Assembly (NCBI RefSeq): GCF_030161875.1
Contig: NZ_BSVA01000001.1
Coordinates: forward strand, 1,116,001 to 1,180,000
Reading direction: 5' to 3'
DNA: 64,000 nt
Source of the DNA: Homoserinibacter gongjuensis
GTDB lineage: Bacteria > Actinomycetota > Actinomycetes > Actinomycetales > Microbacteriaceae
A program made the position numbers and the translations under genes. The notes under the pieces are model-generated. The model was given only the letters and a program-made list of their open reading frames with translations. It searched no databases and was not told where the DNA came from. Shown here one piece after another: positions 1 to 9,559 of this stretch. Each line of letters begins with the position of its first letter. Position 1 is the stretch's first letter.

Positions 1-1945
1 GACCCTGCGCCACCCGCCGACCTCGCGCCGAGCCTCGCGCCCCCGCCGGGCCCAGCCCCGCAGGGCCCCGCTCCCGCTCAAAGCAGGACGTTCTCGCAGA
101 GCGCCGCCTCGAGCAGTTACCCCACCAACCCCCGCCTCTTCGGCGTCGCGCTCTACGTGTACAAGAAGGTCGACGCGGGCGCGCCCGCGGCCTGGGAGAA
201 CTCCGGCCCCCAGCGGCTCCTGATCTCGCGCGTCGACAACCCGAGCGAAGACGCCAATACCTGGTACACCTCCATCTCCCCCTCGCTGCTGCCTGCGGAT
301 GTCTGCGGCGCGGGCTGGGGCGTGCAACAGGACAAGGTGTCGTTCACCGGAAGCTTCACCTTCCCGTCGACGATCACGCCGCCCGACGACAACATCGGCT
401 GGCCGCCGCTCTACGACGCCCAGCACCAGGAGCTCTCCGAGCTCGTGACGGTGCCCGCGTGTCCGCCGCCGTCCTACCCGAGCTGCATCCCCACCTCGTC
501 GGTCAGCTACACCTACGACGCGACGACCAACAGCGGCGTCATCACCGTGCCCGACCCCGCCGGTTCGACCGGTGAGCTGTGCACGCCGTTCTGGGTGACG
601 GCGACGAGCTGGAAGTACCTCGGCAGCAGCACCTGGATCCAGAAGCTCGATCAGGTGCAGCAACTCGGCAAGATCTCCACGCCGGGCAGCTACCCGTACT
701 CCGCCGCCGTCACGTGCGGTCAGGGCGACATCTACGCCTCCTTCCGCGGCGACGATGCGACCCTGACGCCCACGCCGTACCTGTACGGTCCCGACAACCC
801 CTTCAACGAGCACTTCCTGCACGAGATGGGATTCAGCGGTCCGACGCCCACCTACATGCAGACCAAGCTCGGCTGCAACGAGCTGTCCGTCGCGCCCACC
901 AGTGCGCCGGCGAGCTGCACCGCGCAGGGCGGCTACTCGCTGCCGACCGTCGACCACGTGCGCTGGCTCCGCGACGGCACGCCTGTGCCGGCGGGCGACT
1001 ACACCGCCACGACGGGAAGCACCGTGACGATCACGGCGATCGCCGACGAGACCTTCGTGCTGCCGGGGGAACGCAGAACCCGACGACGCACGAGTGGTCA
1101 CGCAGCTGGACGTTCAGCTTCCCCGCGGCGACCGGATGCGCGGTGCCGCAGCTGGTCGGCTCGATCACCGCACAGTGCGTGAACGACGTGCCGATTCTCG
1201 GCTACTCGGTCACCCTCGTCGACCCCGACCACCAGTCGACGGGTGACGAGGCCGTGCTCAGCCTGACCGACGGAACGAACACCTACGTCTTCGACCCCGC
1301 GCTCGGCACGATCCACGACGGTGAGACCCTCACGGGTAGCCGCCTCTGGCCGGGTGCGAGCGTCGACGGTGACGGCAACCCCACGGGCTGGCCCGGCTGG
1401 GAGTTCACCGGCGGCAGCTGGCAGGAGACCACCGGCAACTTCGCCTGGACCCGCGCCGACGGACTCACCGCCGTGATCAGCGTCAATCCCGAGCTCGGGG
1501 TCACCGTGACCTACCCGCCGGGCGACCCGTCGTGCATGACCCGCCCGCCGCAGGACCCGCCGACCCTCGGGCTCTTCCCCACCAACGCACAGCTGTCGAC
1601 GCAGTGCACGGTCGACGGGCGCGGCGTGCTGACGCTCGGCCTCGTCGAGGAGTGTCGTTCTTCGACGACGTCAACTACTTCATCGACGGCGTGCCGGCGA
1701 CGAGTGCGACGGTCTACCTGAACCCGGGCAGCTATCGGGTCACGGTGACGACGAAGAACGCCGCCGACGGCCTCGACGGGCCCACGGCGTGGCAGTTGAA
1801 CGTGACAGGCACCGGCGTGTGCGGTGAACTGACGACCCTTGCCCTCACGGGGGTCGAGTCCGGTTACCTCGCCGTCATCGCCGGCCTGCTGATCGCCGCT
1901 GGTGCGTCGATCGTCGTGATCCGCCGGGTACGCCCGGGCGCGTGA
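1..1945 (+). CDS. Sortase-anchored surface protein, C-terminal part (5' end outside window)
   Basis: The frame is open from the first base, so the start and signal peptide lie to the left. About 650 residues are visible: a Pro/Ala-rich entry, then a Thr/Gly/Asp-rich extracellular region with scattered cysteines and Ig-like beta-rich segments. It ends with LALTG (1838-1852), a ~20-residue hydrophobic helix and RRVRPGA, which is a LAxTG cell-wall sorting signal of the kind used by class E sortases in actinobacteria. The protein should therefore be covalently fixed to peptidoglycan with its bulk outside. The frame slips by -1 in the G run 1065-1069 and again near 1650; one extra G at each place gives one continuous protein. 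No sortase gene is in the window. The function of the extracellular part is unknown; I recognise no catalytic domain. Confidence 0.8.
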
Positions 1946-1950
1946 GAACC

Positions 1951-1985
1951 CGGGTCCCGTCCGCTGCAGGGGCGGACGGGACCCG
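1951..1985 (+). terminator. Strong hairpin after surface protein gene
   Basis: A perfect 14-bp inverted repeat (CGGGTCCCGTCCGC at 1951-1964 and its complement at 1972-1985) with a 7-nt loop starts 6 nt after the stop codon. There is no U tract, as is common in GC-rich actinobacteria. It lies between convergent genes and may serve both strands. Confidence 0.75.
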
Positions 1986-2051
1986 GTCCACGTGGCGCGG
2001 GGCTGCGTGCCGCGGATGCGGAGCCGCGCCCCGCGGTGCTGCGGATGCGGC

Positions 2052-3304
2052 TCAGGCGCTCGCCGCGTCGTCCGCGGTCGCGGTGCCCGCCTCCGGGCGC
2101 TCGACCTCGACGCCGTAGACGGCCCCGAGGCCCGCCGCGAACTCCTCGAGCCGCCCCTGCGTGGCGAGCTCGCGCGCCCGCTCGGACGGACCGTGCACGA
2201 GCACGCCGGCGAAGTGACGGAGCGCCGATTCGACAGCGCCGTCGTCGCCGCGGGCGCGGGCCCGGGCGATCTCGGACTCGAGCAGCGCATCCACGTGCCG
2301 CCGCAGTGCGACGATCGCGGGCGCCGCCGCAGCATCCGCGGCGAAGCCGGCCGCGGCATCCCCGACGAGGGCGTGCGCGGGACCCGCGAGCTCGGGAACC
2401 GGTGCGTGCAGCGCGAGCAGCTCGAGGTCGATGAGCTCGACGTCGGGCAGCTCACCTACCTGGGGGTCGACGTTGCGGGGCAGGCCCAGGTCGATCACGA
2501 GCAGGCGGTGACCCGCGGGGATGTCGGAGGGCGCGATCGTGTAGCGCGAGGTGCAGGTGATGACGACATCGGCGTCGGCGAGGGCGGCACCGAGCTCGTT
2601 CTCGGCCCGCACGCCGTACTTGGCCGCGAACATCGCGGCCCGGCCGGTCGCGGAGTACGTCCGCAACGCGCGTGCGCCGCGGGCCTGCAGCGAGGCGATC
2701 GTCGTCGCCGCGTAGCGGCCCGTGCCGACGATCAGCACGCGGGCCTGCGACCAGTCGGGGATGCGCGCCGAGGCGAGGTCGAGGGCGAGCCGCGCGACGC
2801 TGCGATCGGCGCGGCTCTGATCGGCCACGCCGCGCACGGTGCGCGAGGTGCGCGCCGCCTGCTGGAACAGCCGATCCAGCGGCGCGCTGACCGTGCCGGC
2901 TGCGCGGGCATCCTGCGCCGCGCGCTGCACCTGGCCCGCGATCTCCTCCTCGCCCACGACCATCGACTCGAGGCCCGCCGTCACGGCGAACAGGTGCCGC
3001 ACGGCGCTCTCGCCCAGGTGTGCATCGGCGCTCGCGCGCAGCAGTTCGGCGTCGGCGGGGAGTGCTCGGCGAGGGCCGCGACGACCGCCTCGGTGGCCAC
3101 CGCATCCGGGGCCGCGAGCGGGTCGTCGAGGTCGAGGTACACCTCGAAGCGGTTGCACGTCGCGAGCACGACAGCGCCGCGCACGAACTCGAGGGCGGCG
3201 AGCCGACGGGATGCCGCGGGCGCTGAGGTGTGCGAGATCCGGTCGAGGAGCTCGAAGTCGGCGTTGCCGTGGTTCGCCGTCAGACAGAACAGCACGTGCT
3301 CCAT
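2052..3304 (-). CDS. hemA: Glutamyl-tRNA reductase
   Basis: It catalyses the first committed step of tetrapyrrole synthesis, NADPH-dependent reduction of glutamyl-tRNA(Glu) to glutamate-1-semialdehyde, the substrate of the HemL encoded at 11305. The N-terminal catalytic domain shows [14 protein letters not shown] with the thiol nucleophile Cys50; [12 protein letters not shown] and the Rossmann segment [15 protein letters not shown] follow, then the C-terminal dimerisation helices. A corrected length of 417 residues is normal for the family. The start [12 protein letters not shown] is chosen by alignment to the usual N-terminus. The frame slips by -1 in the G run 3057-3060 (plus-strand numbering); one extra base joins LAEHSP to [13 protein letters not shown]. 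It is divergent from hemE across a 54-bp gap. Confidence 0.93.
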
Positions 3305-3346
3305 CGTAACGAGCGGCTTCCGAGTGTCCCCCGAGGATCGCGATGC

Positions 3347-3352
3347 GAGGAT
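3347..3352 (+). promoter_or_regulatory. -10 element of hemE (leaderless type)
   Basis: GAGGAT lies exactly 6 nt before the GTG start of hemE. The context GGATGGACGGGTG closely matches the hemQ promoter (GGATAGACGGGTG at 6777-6789), so the two haem transcription units may share promoter features. Confidence 0.5.
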
Positions 3353-3358
3353 GGACGG

Positions 3359-4413
3359 GTGCTTCCCGCCTCGCATCCCCTCACCGACGGCCGCACCGCG
3401 GCATCCGACTTCGTGCGGGCCGTGCGCGGCGAGCGCACCGAGCGCACACCCGTGTGGTTCATGCGTCAGGCGGGCCGCTCACTGCCGGAGTACCGCGCCG
3501 CCCGCGAGGGCACCGACATGCTCGAGGCCTGCCTCACCCCGCGCTCGCGGCCGAGATCACGCTGCAGCCCGTGCGCCGACACGGGGTGGACGCCGCGATC
3601 CTGTTCAGCGACATCGTCGTGCCGGTGCTGCTCGCGGGCGTCGACGTGCGGATCGTGCCGGGCCGCGGTCCCGTGCTCGACGAGCCCATCCGCACGGCGT
3701 CCGACGTGCTGCGACTGCGACCGATCGATCCGGATGCGCTCGCGCCGATCTCCGAGGCGGTGCGCCTGACCGTGGCCGAACTCGGCAGCACACCGCTCAT
3801 CGCCTTCGGAGGCGCGCCGTTCACTCTCGCCTCCTACCTCGTGGAGGGCGGGCCCTCGAAGGATCAGCTGCGGGCCCGCTCGCTCATGTACAGCGACCCG
3901 CACGCCTGGGCGGCGCTGCTCAACTGGTGCGCCGACGTGACGGGCGCCTTCCTGCGCGCGCAGGTGGAGGCGGGGGCGAGCGCCGCACAGCTGTTCGACT
4001 CGTGGATCGGCTCGCTGTCGCGCCGCGACTACCAGCGACGGGTGGCGCCGCATTCGAAGCGCGCCCTCGACGCCCTTCGCGGCCTCGAGGTGCCCAAGCT
4101 GCACTTCGGCGTGGGCAGCGGTGAGGTGCTCGACCTGCTGCCGGGGCTCGGGGTGGATGCCGTGGGCGTCGACTGGCGGATCCCCCTCGACGAGGCGAGC
4201 GCGCGGCTGGGCGGCGGCGTGCCGCTCCAGGGCAACATCGATCCGGCCCTGCTCGTGGCGCCCTGGCCGGTGCTGCAGGCGCACGTCGAGGACGTGCTCG
4301 ACCGCGGCCTCGCGGCCCCCGCGCACATCGTCAATCTCGGACACGGGGTGCCGCCCGAGACCGACCCCGAGGTGCTCACCCGCGTGGTGGAGTTCGTGCA
4401 TGCCCGCTCCTGA
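3359..4413 (+). CDS. hemE: Uroporphyrinogen decarboxylase
   Basis: It decarboxylates the four acetate side chains of uroporphyrinogen III to give coproporphyrinogen III, the branch compound that HemY then oxidises. The N-terminal signature [41 protein letters not shown] and the C-terminal FNLGHG-like [17 protein letters not shown] are all present. The frame slips by -1 in the C run 3537-3540; one added C joins LEACLTP to [13 protein letters not shown] and gives 351 residues, the usual length. The GTG start at 3359 is fixed by the conserved N-terminus and by the -10 hexamer 6 nt upstream. Its stop overlaps the hemY start by 14 nt, so the two are translationally coupled. Confidence 0.93.
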
Positions 4414-5669
4414 CCGCGTGATCGTCGTGGGCGGCGGGGTCGCCGGCCTCGTCGCGGCGCGCGAACTCGTGCTCGCGGGCCGCGAGGTCGTGCTCCTGGA
4501 GAGCTCGGACCGACTCGGCGGCCAATTGACGTCGCATGCCGTTGCCGGCATCCAGCTCGACGCCGGGGCCGAGGCGTACGCGCAACGGGGTGACGACATC
4601 CCGCGCCTGCTGCGCGCCCTGGGGCTGCACGACGACATCGTGACGCCCGTCGAGGCGCCGGCCTGGCTGCATCGCGCCGACGGCAGCGCCGTGCCGCTTC
4701 CGGCCACGAGCCTGCTCGGCATCCCCGGGGTGCCCCTCGCGCGCGACGTGATCGAGGCGATCGGCATGCGGGCCGCCCTGCGCGCCCAGCTCGACAATCT
4801 GCTGCCGGGTCTCGTCGCGGCGCGTGCGGAGACCGTCGAGCAGCTCGTGCTGCGCCGGATGGGGCGCGGAGTGCTCGACGGCCTCGTCGCCCCCGTCGTG
4901 CGGGGTGTGCATTCGACCTCGCCCGCCGAGGTGCAGGTGGAGCAGGTCGCACCCGGGCTGCGTGCTCTCATGCTGAGCGCGGGCAGCCTCGCCGCGGCCG
5001 TGCGGGCCCGGCGGGCGAAGGCCCCGGCCGGCTCTCTCGTCGCCTCGCTGCGGGGCGGACTGTTCCGTCTCGTCGACGCGCTCGTGCACGATCTCGACCG
5101 CTTCGGCGTCGAGGTGCGCACCGGCGTCGAGGTGGTCGCCGCCGACGGCGACGGCGTGACCACGAGCACGGGCGAGCGGCTTCGGGGCGAGGTCGTCATG
5201 GCGGCACCGCTCGGGGTCGATGCGCCGCGCACCCGGGTGACGGTCGTGACTCTCGCTCTCGATGCGCCCGAACTCGCGGATGCGCCGCGCGGCTCGGGCG
5301 TGCTCGTCGCGCAGGGCGTTCCCGGGGTGGCGGCGCGCGCCCTCACCCATCTCTCCGCGAAGTGGCGATGGCTCGCCGAGGCGACCCCGCTGCAGCTCGT
5401 GCGGCTCTCGTACGACGACGGTGTCGAGGTCACGCCCGAACTCGCGCGCCGCGATGCGGAGGCGCTGCTCGCGACCCCGCTGCCGCATCCGGTCGACACC
5501 GCGACCGTGCGCTGGGAGCGCACCGGACGCCGCAGCGACCCCGCACATGCCATTGACGGAATGCGTCGGGTGGGGAGGCTGAATCCGGCACCGGTCTCGC
5601 CGCCGTCGTCCCATACGCCCGTTCGGTGATCGACGCAATCCCCTCCTCGGTCGAGGGGGCGAGGGTTAG
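4400..5669 (+). CDS. hemY: Coproporphyrinogen III oxidase (HemY/CgoX type)
   Basis: FAD-dependent oxidase of the flavin amine oxidase fold. With HemQ in the same cluster its likely job is six-electron oxidation of coproporphyrinogen III to coproporphyrin III, not the protoporphyrinogen step. The dinucleotide motif [21 protein letters not shown] is at residues 7-27 and the C-terminal FAD-contact region reads [15 protein letters not shown]. The ATG at 4400 overlaps hemE. The frame slips by -1 in the G run 5572-5575, which otherwise replaces the conserved C-terminus with an unrelated tail ending at 5629. The true stop is uncertain: the restored frame runs into the next gene unless one more G is missing in the run near 5655-5659, which would place TAG at 5667-5669. 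Confidence 0.85.
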
Positions 5670-5727
5670 TCTGGATCGGAGCCCAGGTCACCCCACCGCG
5701 CCAGCGGGTCGCGGAGAACGGAGCACC

Positions 5728-6078
5728 ATGAAAGGCAAGATCCTCTTCCTCGCCGGACTCGGCGTGGGATACGTGCTCGGCACACGCGCGGGACGCGAGC
5801 GCTACGAGCAGATCAAGGCGACGGCATCCCAGTTCTGGAACGCGCCTGTCGTGCAGCGCCAGGTCGACACCGTGCAGGACTTCGTGAAGGACAAGGCGCC
5901 CGAGGTCGTGGAGTTCGTCGCCGACGGCGCCAAGAAGGTGGCCGCGCAGGTGTCGGGCCGCGACAGCACCAAGACGAGCACGCGCCGCAGTTCGTCGAGT
6001 TCGAGTTCCTCGGGCTCGCGGTCGACCGCCAAGAAGCCCGCGAGCGGCTCGAAGAAGTCGTCGGGTTCCAGCTCCTGA
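5728..6078 (+). CDS. YtxH-like small envelope protein
   Basis: A 116-residue protein. A short hydrophobic N-terminus with a glycine-rich motif (KILFLAGLGVGYVLGTRAGRERYEQIK) is followed by an amphipathic helical part and a Ser/Lys/Arg-rich tail of about 35 residues. The glycine-rich first helix plus RAGRERYE is the pattern of YtxH/GvpP-like stress-associated membrane proteins. It is the first of three small envelope genes inserted between hemY and hemQ. The biochemical function is unknown. Confidence 0.75.
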   Translation: MKGKILFLAGLGVGYVLGTRAGRERYEQIKATASQFWNAPVVQRQVDTVQDFVKDKAPEVVEFVADGAKKVAAQVSGRDSTKTSTRRSSSSSSSSGSRSTAKKPASGSKKSSGSSS

Positions 6079-6088
6079 GCGGCGCGCG

Positions 6089-6514
6089 ATGACCGACCCC
6101 GCAGCAGAACCGAAGCCGCGCAAGCGCTCGCTGTTCGAGTTGCTCGCGAGCCTGCCCGAGCAGGTTCAGACGCTCGTGCACCGCGAGATCGAACTCGTCA
6201 AGACCGAACTCGTCGAGAAGCTCAAGGCGATCGGCACCGGAGCAGGGCTCCTGCTCGGCGCCGTGATCGTCTTCCTCTTCTTCATCGGCGTGCTGTTGAC
6301 GCTCGCGATCATCGGGCTCAGCGCCGTGTTGCCGGCGTGGGCTGCCGCGCTCATCGTGGCGGGCGTGCTGCTGCTCGTCGCGGTGATCCTCGGACTCGTC
6401 GGCTATCGCATCCTCATGCGAGGCATCCCGCCCGTGCCCACTGAATCCATCGCATCCATCCAGAAGGACATCTTCGCCATCAAGGGCGAGGGGAGACGAG
6501 GTACCGATGAGTGA
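6089..6514 (+). CDS. Holin-X family (PF07332-like) membrane protein
   Basis: A 141-residue protein with an N-terminal amphipathic helix (LFELLASLPEQVQTLVHREIELVKTEL) followed by two strong membrane helices (about residues 49-75 and 80-107). This is the layout of the actinobacterial Holin-X family, which despite its name is usually a chromosomal housekeeping gene next to DUF3618 and YtxH genes, as here. It ends 8 nt inside the following gene, so the three form one transcription unit. I see no phage gene nearby. The exact role is unknown; a membrane or cell-envelope role is inferred. Confidence 0.8.
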   Translation: MTDPAAEPKPRKRSLFELLASLPEQVQTLVHREIELVKTELVEKLKAIGTGAGLLLGAVIVFLFFIGVLLTLAIIGLSAVLPAWAAALIVAGVLLLVAVILGLVGYRILMRGIPPVPTESIASIQKDIFAIKGEGRRGTDE

Positions 6515-6743
6515 CGCCACCTCGGCCGCCAAGGCCGCTGCGACCCAGGCCCGCCACCAGCTGGCCGACACCCTCGACGAGCTCGAGGACAAGTTCAACG
6601 TGCCCAAGCGCACGGGCGAGCTCGTCGAGAAGGCGAAGGTCGCCTACAAGAAGAACCCCGTGCCGTGGATCGTGGGCGGTGCGGCCGTCGCGATCGTCGC
6701 GGTCGGCCTCGTGGCGTGGGCGATCTTCGGCGGCGACGACTGA
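6507..6743 (+). CDS. DUF3618 family small membrane protein
   Basis: A 78-residue protein. The first 45 residues form a charged helix (ATQARHQLADTLDELEDKFN) and a single membrane helix (PWIVGGAAVAIVAVGLVAWAIF) stands near the C-terminus. This matches DUF3618, which commonly follows a Holin-X gene in actinobacteria. It overlaps the upstream gene by 8 nt and is preceded by the Shine-Dalgarno-like GGGGAGACGAGG. Function unknown. Confidence 0.75.
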   Translation: MSDATSAAKAAATQARHQLADTLDELEDKFNVPKRTGELVEKAKVAYKKNPVPWIVGGAAVAIVAVGLVAWAIFGGDD

Positions 6744-6774
6744 CCCTCGATTAGCTCCCTGCGGGTGATGGGGG

Positions 6775-6780
6775 TAGGAT
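6775..6780 (+). promoter_or_regulatory. -10 element for the hemQ-hemL operon, leaderless
   Basis: TAGGAT lies 6 nt before the hemQ GTG with no Shine-Dalgarno sequence between, the arrangement of a leaderless actinobacterial transcript. It implies that hemQ-hemL can be transcribed independently of hemE-hemY. Confidence 0.65.
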
Positions 6781-6786
6781 AGACGG

Positions 6787-7473
6787 GTGACGTCCTCGCC
6801 CTCCGTCTCACCCGATAACGAGCCCACCGGCTTCACCCTGTGGGCGGTGTGGCGTCGGGACCCCGCGTCGCGCGGACCGGTCGACACAGTCGGATTGGCG
6901 GATGCCGTCGCCGCGGTCGAGGCGAGCGGCGTGACCGTGCGCGGCCTCTACGACGCCTCGGGACTGCGCGCGGATGCCGACCTCGTGGTGTGGCTGACGG
7001 GCGACACGGCCGAGGCGCTGCAGGCGGCCCTGCGCGTGCTGCGCCGCGTTCCGGCGATCGCGGCCCTGCTGCCGACCTGGAACGTGCTCGGCACGCACCG
7101 GCCTGCGGAGTTCTCCCGCGGTCACGTGCCCGCGTTCCTGCGCGGCCTCCCGCCCAAGGGCTGGCTCACGATCTACCCCTTCGTGCGCAGCTACGACTGG
7201 TATCTGCTGCCCGACGAGCAGCGCAGCGCGATGCTCTCCGACCACGGACGCAAGGGTGCGCAGCATCCGAGCGTGCAGGCGAACACGGTCGCGAACTTCG
7301 CGCTCGGCGACTACGAGTGGGTGCTCGCGCTCGAGGCGGATGATGTGGTCGACACGGTCGATCTCATGCGGCACCTGCGCAAGACCGAGGCCCGCCTGCA
7401 CATCCGTGAAGAGGTACCGTTCTTCACCGGTCGCCGCATCGGCGTCGACGAGGTGGCCGAGGTGCTCGGATGA
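6787..7473 (+). CDS. hemQ: Coproheme decarboxylase (HemQ/ChdC)
   Basis: It makes haem b by H2O2-dependent decarboxylation of two propionates of coproheme, the last step of the coproporphyrin-dependent pathway of Gram-positive bacteria. The 228-residue chlorite-dismutase-like fold shows GWLTIYPFVRSYDWYLL, where Tyr130 is the expected radical tyrosine, and SDHGRKG with His153 as the likely axial ligand (both assigned by motif, not by structure). NTVANFALGDYEWVLALEADD and the C-terminal FFTGRRI are typical of the actinobacterial clade. The GTG at 6787 is set by the leaderless promoter. Its stop overlaps the hemH start (ATGA), so the decarboxylase and the ferrochelatase that supplies its substrate are co-translated. 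Confidence 0.93.
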   Translation: MTSSPSVSPDNEPTGFTLWAVWRRDPASRGPVDTVGLADAVAAVEASGVTVRGLYDASGLRADADLVVWLTGDTAEALQAALRVLRRVPAIAALLPTWNVLGTHRPAEFSRGHVPAFLRGLPPKGWLTIYPFVRSYDWYLLPDEQRSAMLSDHGRKGAQHPSVQANTVANFALGDYEWVLALEADDVVDTVDLMRHLRKTEARLHIREEVPFFTGRRIGVDEVAEVLG

Positions 7474-8645
7474 CGATCACCAACGGAGTCGGCGCGCCGG
7501 CGGTGCTCGCCGCCACCCCTGCGGCGCAGCAGGGGCCGGAGCATGTCGAGCAGCCCGTGGCCTACGACGCCATCGTGCTCGCGGGCTTCGGCGGCCCCGA
7601 GGGGCAAGACGACGTCATCCCGTTCCTGCGCAACGTGACGCGCGGTCGCGGCATCCCCGACGAGCGGCTCGAGGAGGTGGCGCACCACTACCGTCACTTC
7701 GGCGGCGTGAGCCCCATCAACCAGCAGAACCGCGACCTCAAGGCCGCCCTCGAGGCCGAGCTCGCCTCGCGCGGCATCGACCTGCCCGTCATCTGGGGCA
7801 ACCGCAACTGGCAGCCCTACCTCGCCGAGGCACTCGAGGAGGCCCACGCGCGCGGCTTCCGCACCCTGCTCGGCCTCGCCACGAGCGCCTACTCGAGCTT
7901 CTCGAGCTGCCGGCAGTACCGCGAGGACTTCGCCATGGCGCTCGAGCAGACCGGGCTCACGGGCGAGCTGCGCATCGACAAGGTGCGGCAGTTCTTCGAC
8001 CACCCCGGCTTCGTGACGCCGTTCGTCGAGGGGCTGCGCGAGGCGCTCGCGGGGCTGGCCGAGCGCGGCATCGCGGAGGGCGGCATCCGCGTGCTCTTCG
8101 CGACGCATTCCATTCCCACGGATGACGCGCTGCGTTCCGGCGACCGTCGGGTCGACTACGGCCCGGGCGGCGCCTACGCGGCGCAGCACCTCGCGGTCGG
8201 CGAGGCCGTCATGCGCGAGCTCGGCTCCGCCGTGCCGTGGCAGCTCGTGTACCAGAGCCGTTCAGGCCCGCCCACCCAGCCCTGGCTCGAGCCCGACGTC
8301 AACGACGTCATCGCGGGTCTCGCGGATGAGGGGGTCACCGCGGTCGTGATCGTTCCGCTCGGCTTCGTGTCGGATCACATGGAGGTGCTCTGGGACCTCG
8401 ACACCGAGGCCGTGGAGACCGCCGAGCAGCATGGGCTCATCGCGGTGCGCACCCCGACGCCCGGCACGCATCCGGCCTATGTCGCGGGACTCGTCGACCT
8501 CGTGCTCGAGCGCGTGCACGGCACCGCGACGGCCGAGCGTCCGGCGCTCACCGAGTACGGGCCGTGGTTCGACGTCTGTCGCCCGGGATGCTGCGAGAAC
8601 GTGCGTGCGGGCTTCAAGCCGGCGATCGCGGGGGTGGCACCGTGA
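7470..8645 (+). CDS. hemH: Coproporphyrin III ferrochelatase (CpfC) with probable [2Fe-2S] cysteines
   Basis: It inserts Fe2+ into coproporphyrin III to give coproheme for HemQ. The 391 residues contain LAGFGGPEGQDDVIPFLRNV, YRHFGGVSPIN, the SAYSSFSSCRQYR region and the active-site FATHSIP with His213. Only four cysteines are present: Cys147 and, in the C-terminal tail DVCRPGCCEN, Cys370, Cys374 and Cys375. Four cysteines in this arrangement suggest the [2Fe-2S] cluster described for mycobacterial and some other ferrochelatases; the spacing is not identical and I infer the cluster. The family name says protoporphyrin, but the operon context argues for coproporphyrin. It is overlapped by 4 nt at both ends. 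Confidence 0.92.
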   Translation: MTITNGVGAPAVLAATPAAQQGPEHVEQPVAYDAIVLAGFGGPEGQDDVIPFLRNVTRGRGIPDERLEEVAHHYRHFGGVSPINQQNRDLKAALEAELASRGIDLPVIWGNRNWQPYLAEALEEAHARGFRTLLGLATSAYSSFSSCRQYREDFAMALEQTGLTGELRIDKVRQFFDHPGFVTPFVEGLREALAGLAERGIAEGGIRVLFATHSIPTDDALRSGDRRVDYGPGGAYAAQHLAVGEAVMRELGSAVPWQLVYQSRSGPPTQPWLEPDVNDVIAGLADEGVTAVVIVPLGFVSDHMEVLWDLDTEAVETAEQHGLIAVRTPTPGTHPAYVAGLVDLVLERVHGTATAERPALTEYGPWFDVCRPGCCENVRAGFKPAIAGVAP

Positions 8646-9559
8646 GCGCACTGCGGCTGGGAACGCGGGGCAGCGCTCTCGCGATGGCACAGGCAGGTGC
8701 TGTGGCCAAGCGGCTCGGCGCCGAGCTCGTGGCGATCGAGAGCGAGGGCGACCGCTCGAGTGCGCCGCTCGCCGACCTGGGAGGCGCCGGCGTGTTCGCC
8801 GCGGCGCTGCGGGAGGCGCTGCTCGCGGGTGAGGTCGACGCCGTCGTGCACTCCTACAAGGACCTCCCGACGACGCCGCTGCCGGGGCTCACCGTGGCCG
8901 CCGTGCCGAAGCGGGCCGACGCGCGCGATGCCCTCTGCACCTCGGCCGGTCGCGACCTCGACAGCCTTCCCGAGGGCGCACGGGTCGGCACGGGGTCTCC
9001 GCGCCGCCGCGCCCAGCTGCTGAGCCGCCGCCCCGACCTCGAGGTGGTCGACATCCGCGGCAACATCGACACGCGGCTCGGTCGCCTCGACAGCGACGAC
9101 CCGGAGCGCCGACTCGACGCGATCGTGCTCGCCGCCGCGGGCCTCGAGCGCCTCGGTCGCCTCGACGCCGCCACCGAGGTGCTGAGTCTCACCTCGTGGC
9201 CGACCGCGCCCGCCCAGGGCGCGCTCGCGGTCGAGACCCGCACGGGCGACGAGAAGCTCGTGGCGAAGCTCGAGCACAGGCCCAGCAGGCTCGCCGCGGA
9301 GGCCGAGCGCGGCGTGCTCGCGCGGCTCGAGGCCGGATGCGCGGCCCCGCTCGGCGCGACGGCGCTGTTCGACGACGGACTGCTGTTCCTCTCGGCGCGG
9401 GTCTACGCGCTCGACGGCTCGGCGCAGTTGACCGCATCCCACGCCCTGTACCCCGAGGACGCACGCGACCCCGCCGGCGAGCTCGCCGCACGGGTGGCCG
9501 ACGAGCTGCTCGCGGCCGGCGCCGCCGACCTCGCCCCGCTCGGAGGAGGCCGCCCGTGA
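8642..9559 (+). CDS. hemC: Hydroxymethylbilane synthase (porphobilinogen deaminase)
   Basis: It polymerises four porphobilinogen units into hydroxymethylbilane. The 305 residues show the N-terminal LRLGTRGSALAMAQ, the catalytic VHSYKDLP with Asp74, GTGSPRRRAQLL and DIRGNIDTRL, and the dipyrromethane-cofactor cysteine in RLEAGCAAPLG (Cys233). The GTG start at 8642 overlaps the hemH stop by 4 nt. The frame is intact. The product feeds directly into the HemD encoded next. Confidence 0.95.
   Translation: MSALRLGTRGSALAMAQAGAVAKRLGAELVAIESEGDRSSAPLADLGGAGVFAAALREALLAGEVDAVVHSYKDLPTTPLPGLTVAAVPKRADARDALCTSAGRDLDSLPEGARVGTGSPRRRAQLLSRRPDLEVVDIRGNIDTRLGRLDSDDPERRLDAIVLAAAGLERLGRLDAATEVLSLTSWPTAPAQGALAVETRTGDEKLVAKLEHRPSRLAAEAERGVLARLEAGCAAPLGATALFDDGLLFLSARVYALDGSAQLTASHALYPEDARDPAGELAARVADELLAAGAADLAPLGGGRP

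Noticed and set aside
3466..6123. An 885-codon open frame on the minus strand across hemE and hemY, and many similar long antisense frames
   Set aside because: They are mirror frames of GC-rich coding DNA, rich in Arg/Ala/Gly/Pro with no recognisable domain, while the opposite strand carries conserved enzymes.
6089..6514. Holin-like gene as evidence for a prophage
   Set aside because: It is the Holin-X family found in ordinary actinobacterial chromosomes, next to YtxH and DUF3618; no phage genes are near.
7470..8645. Classical protoporphyrin ferrochelatase
   Set aside because: HemQ in the same overlapping operon and the absence of any hemF or hemN here argue for coproporphyrin as substrate.
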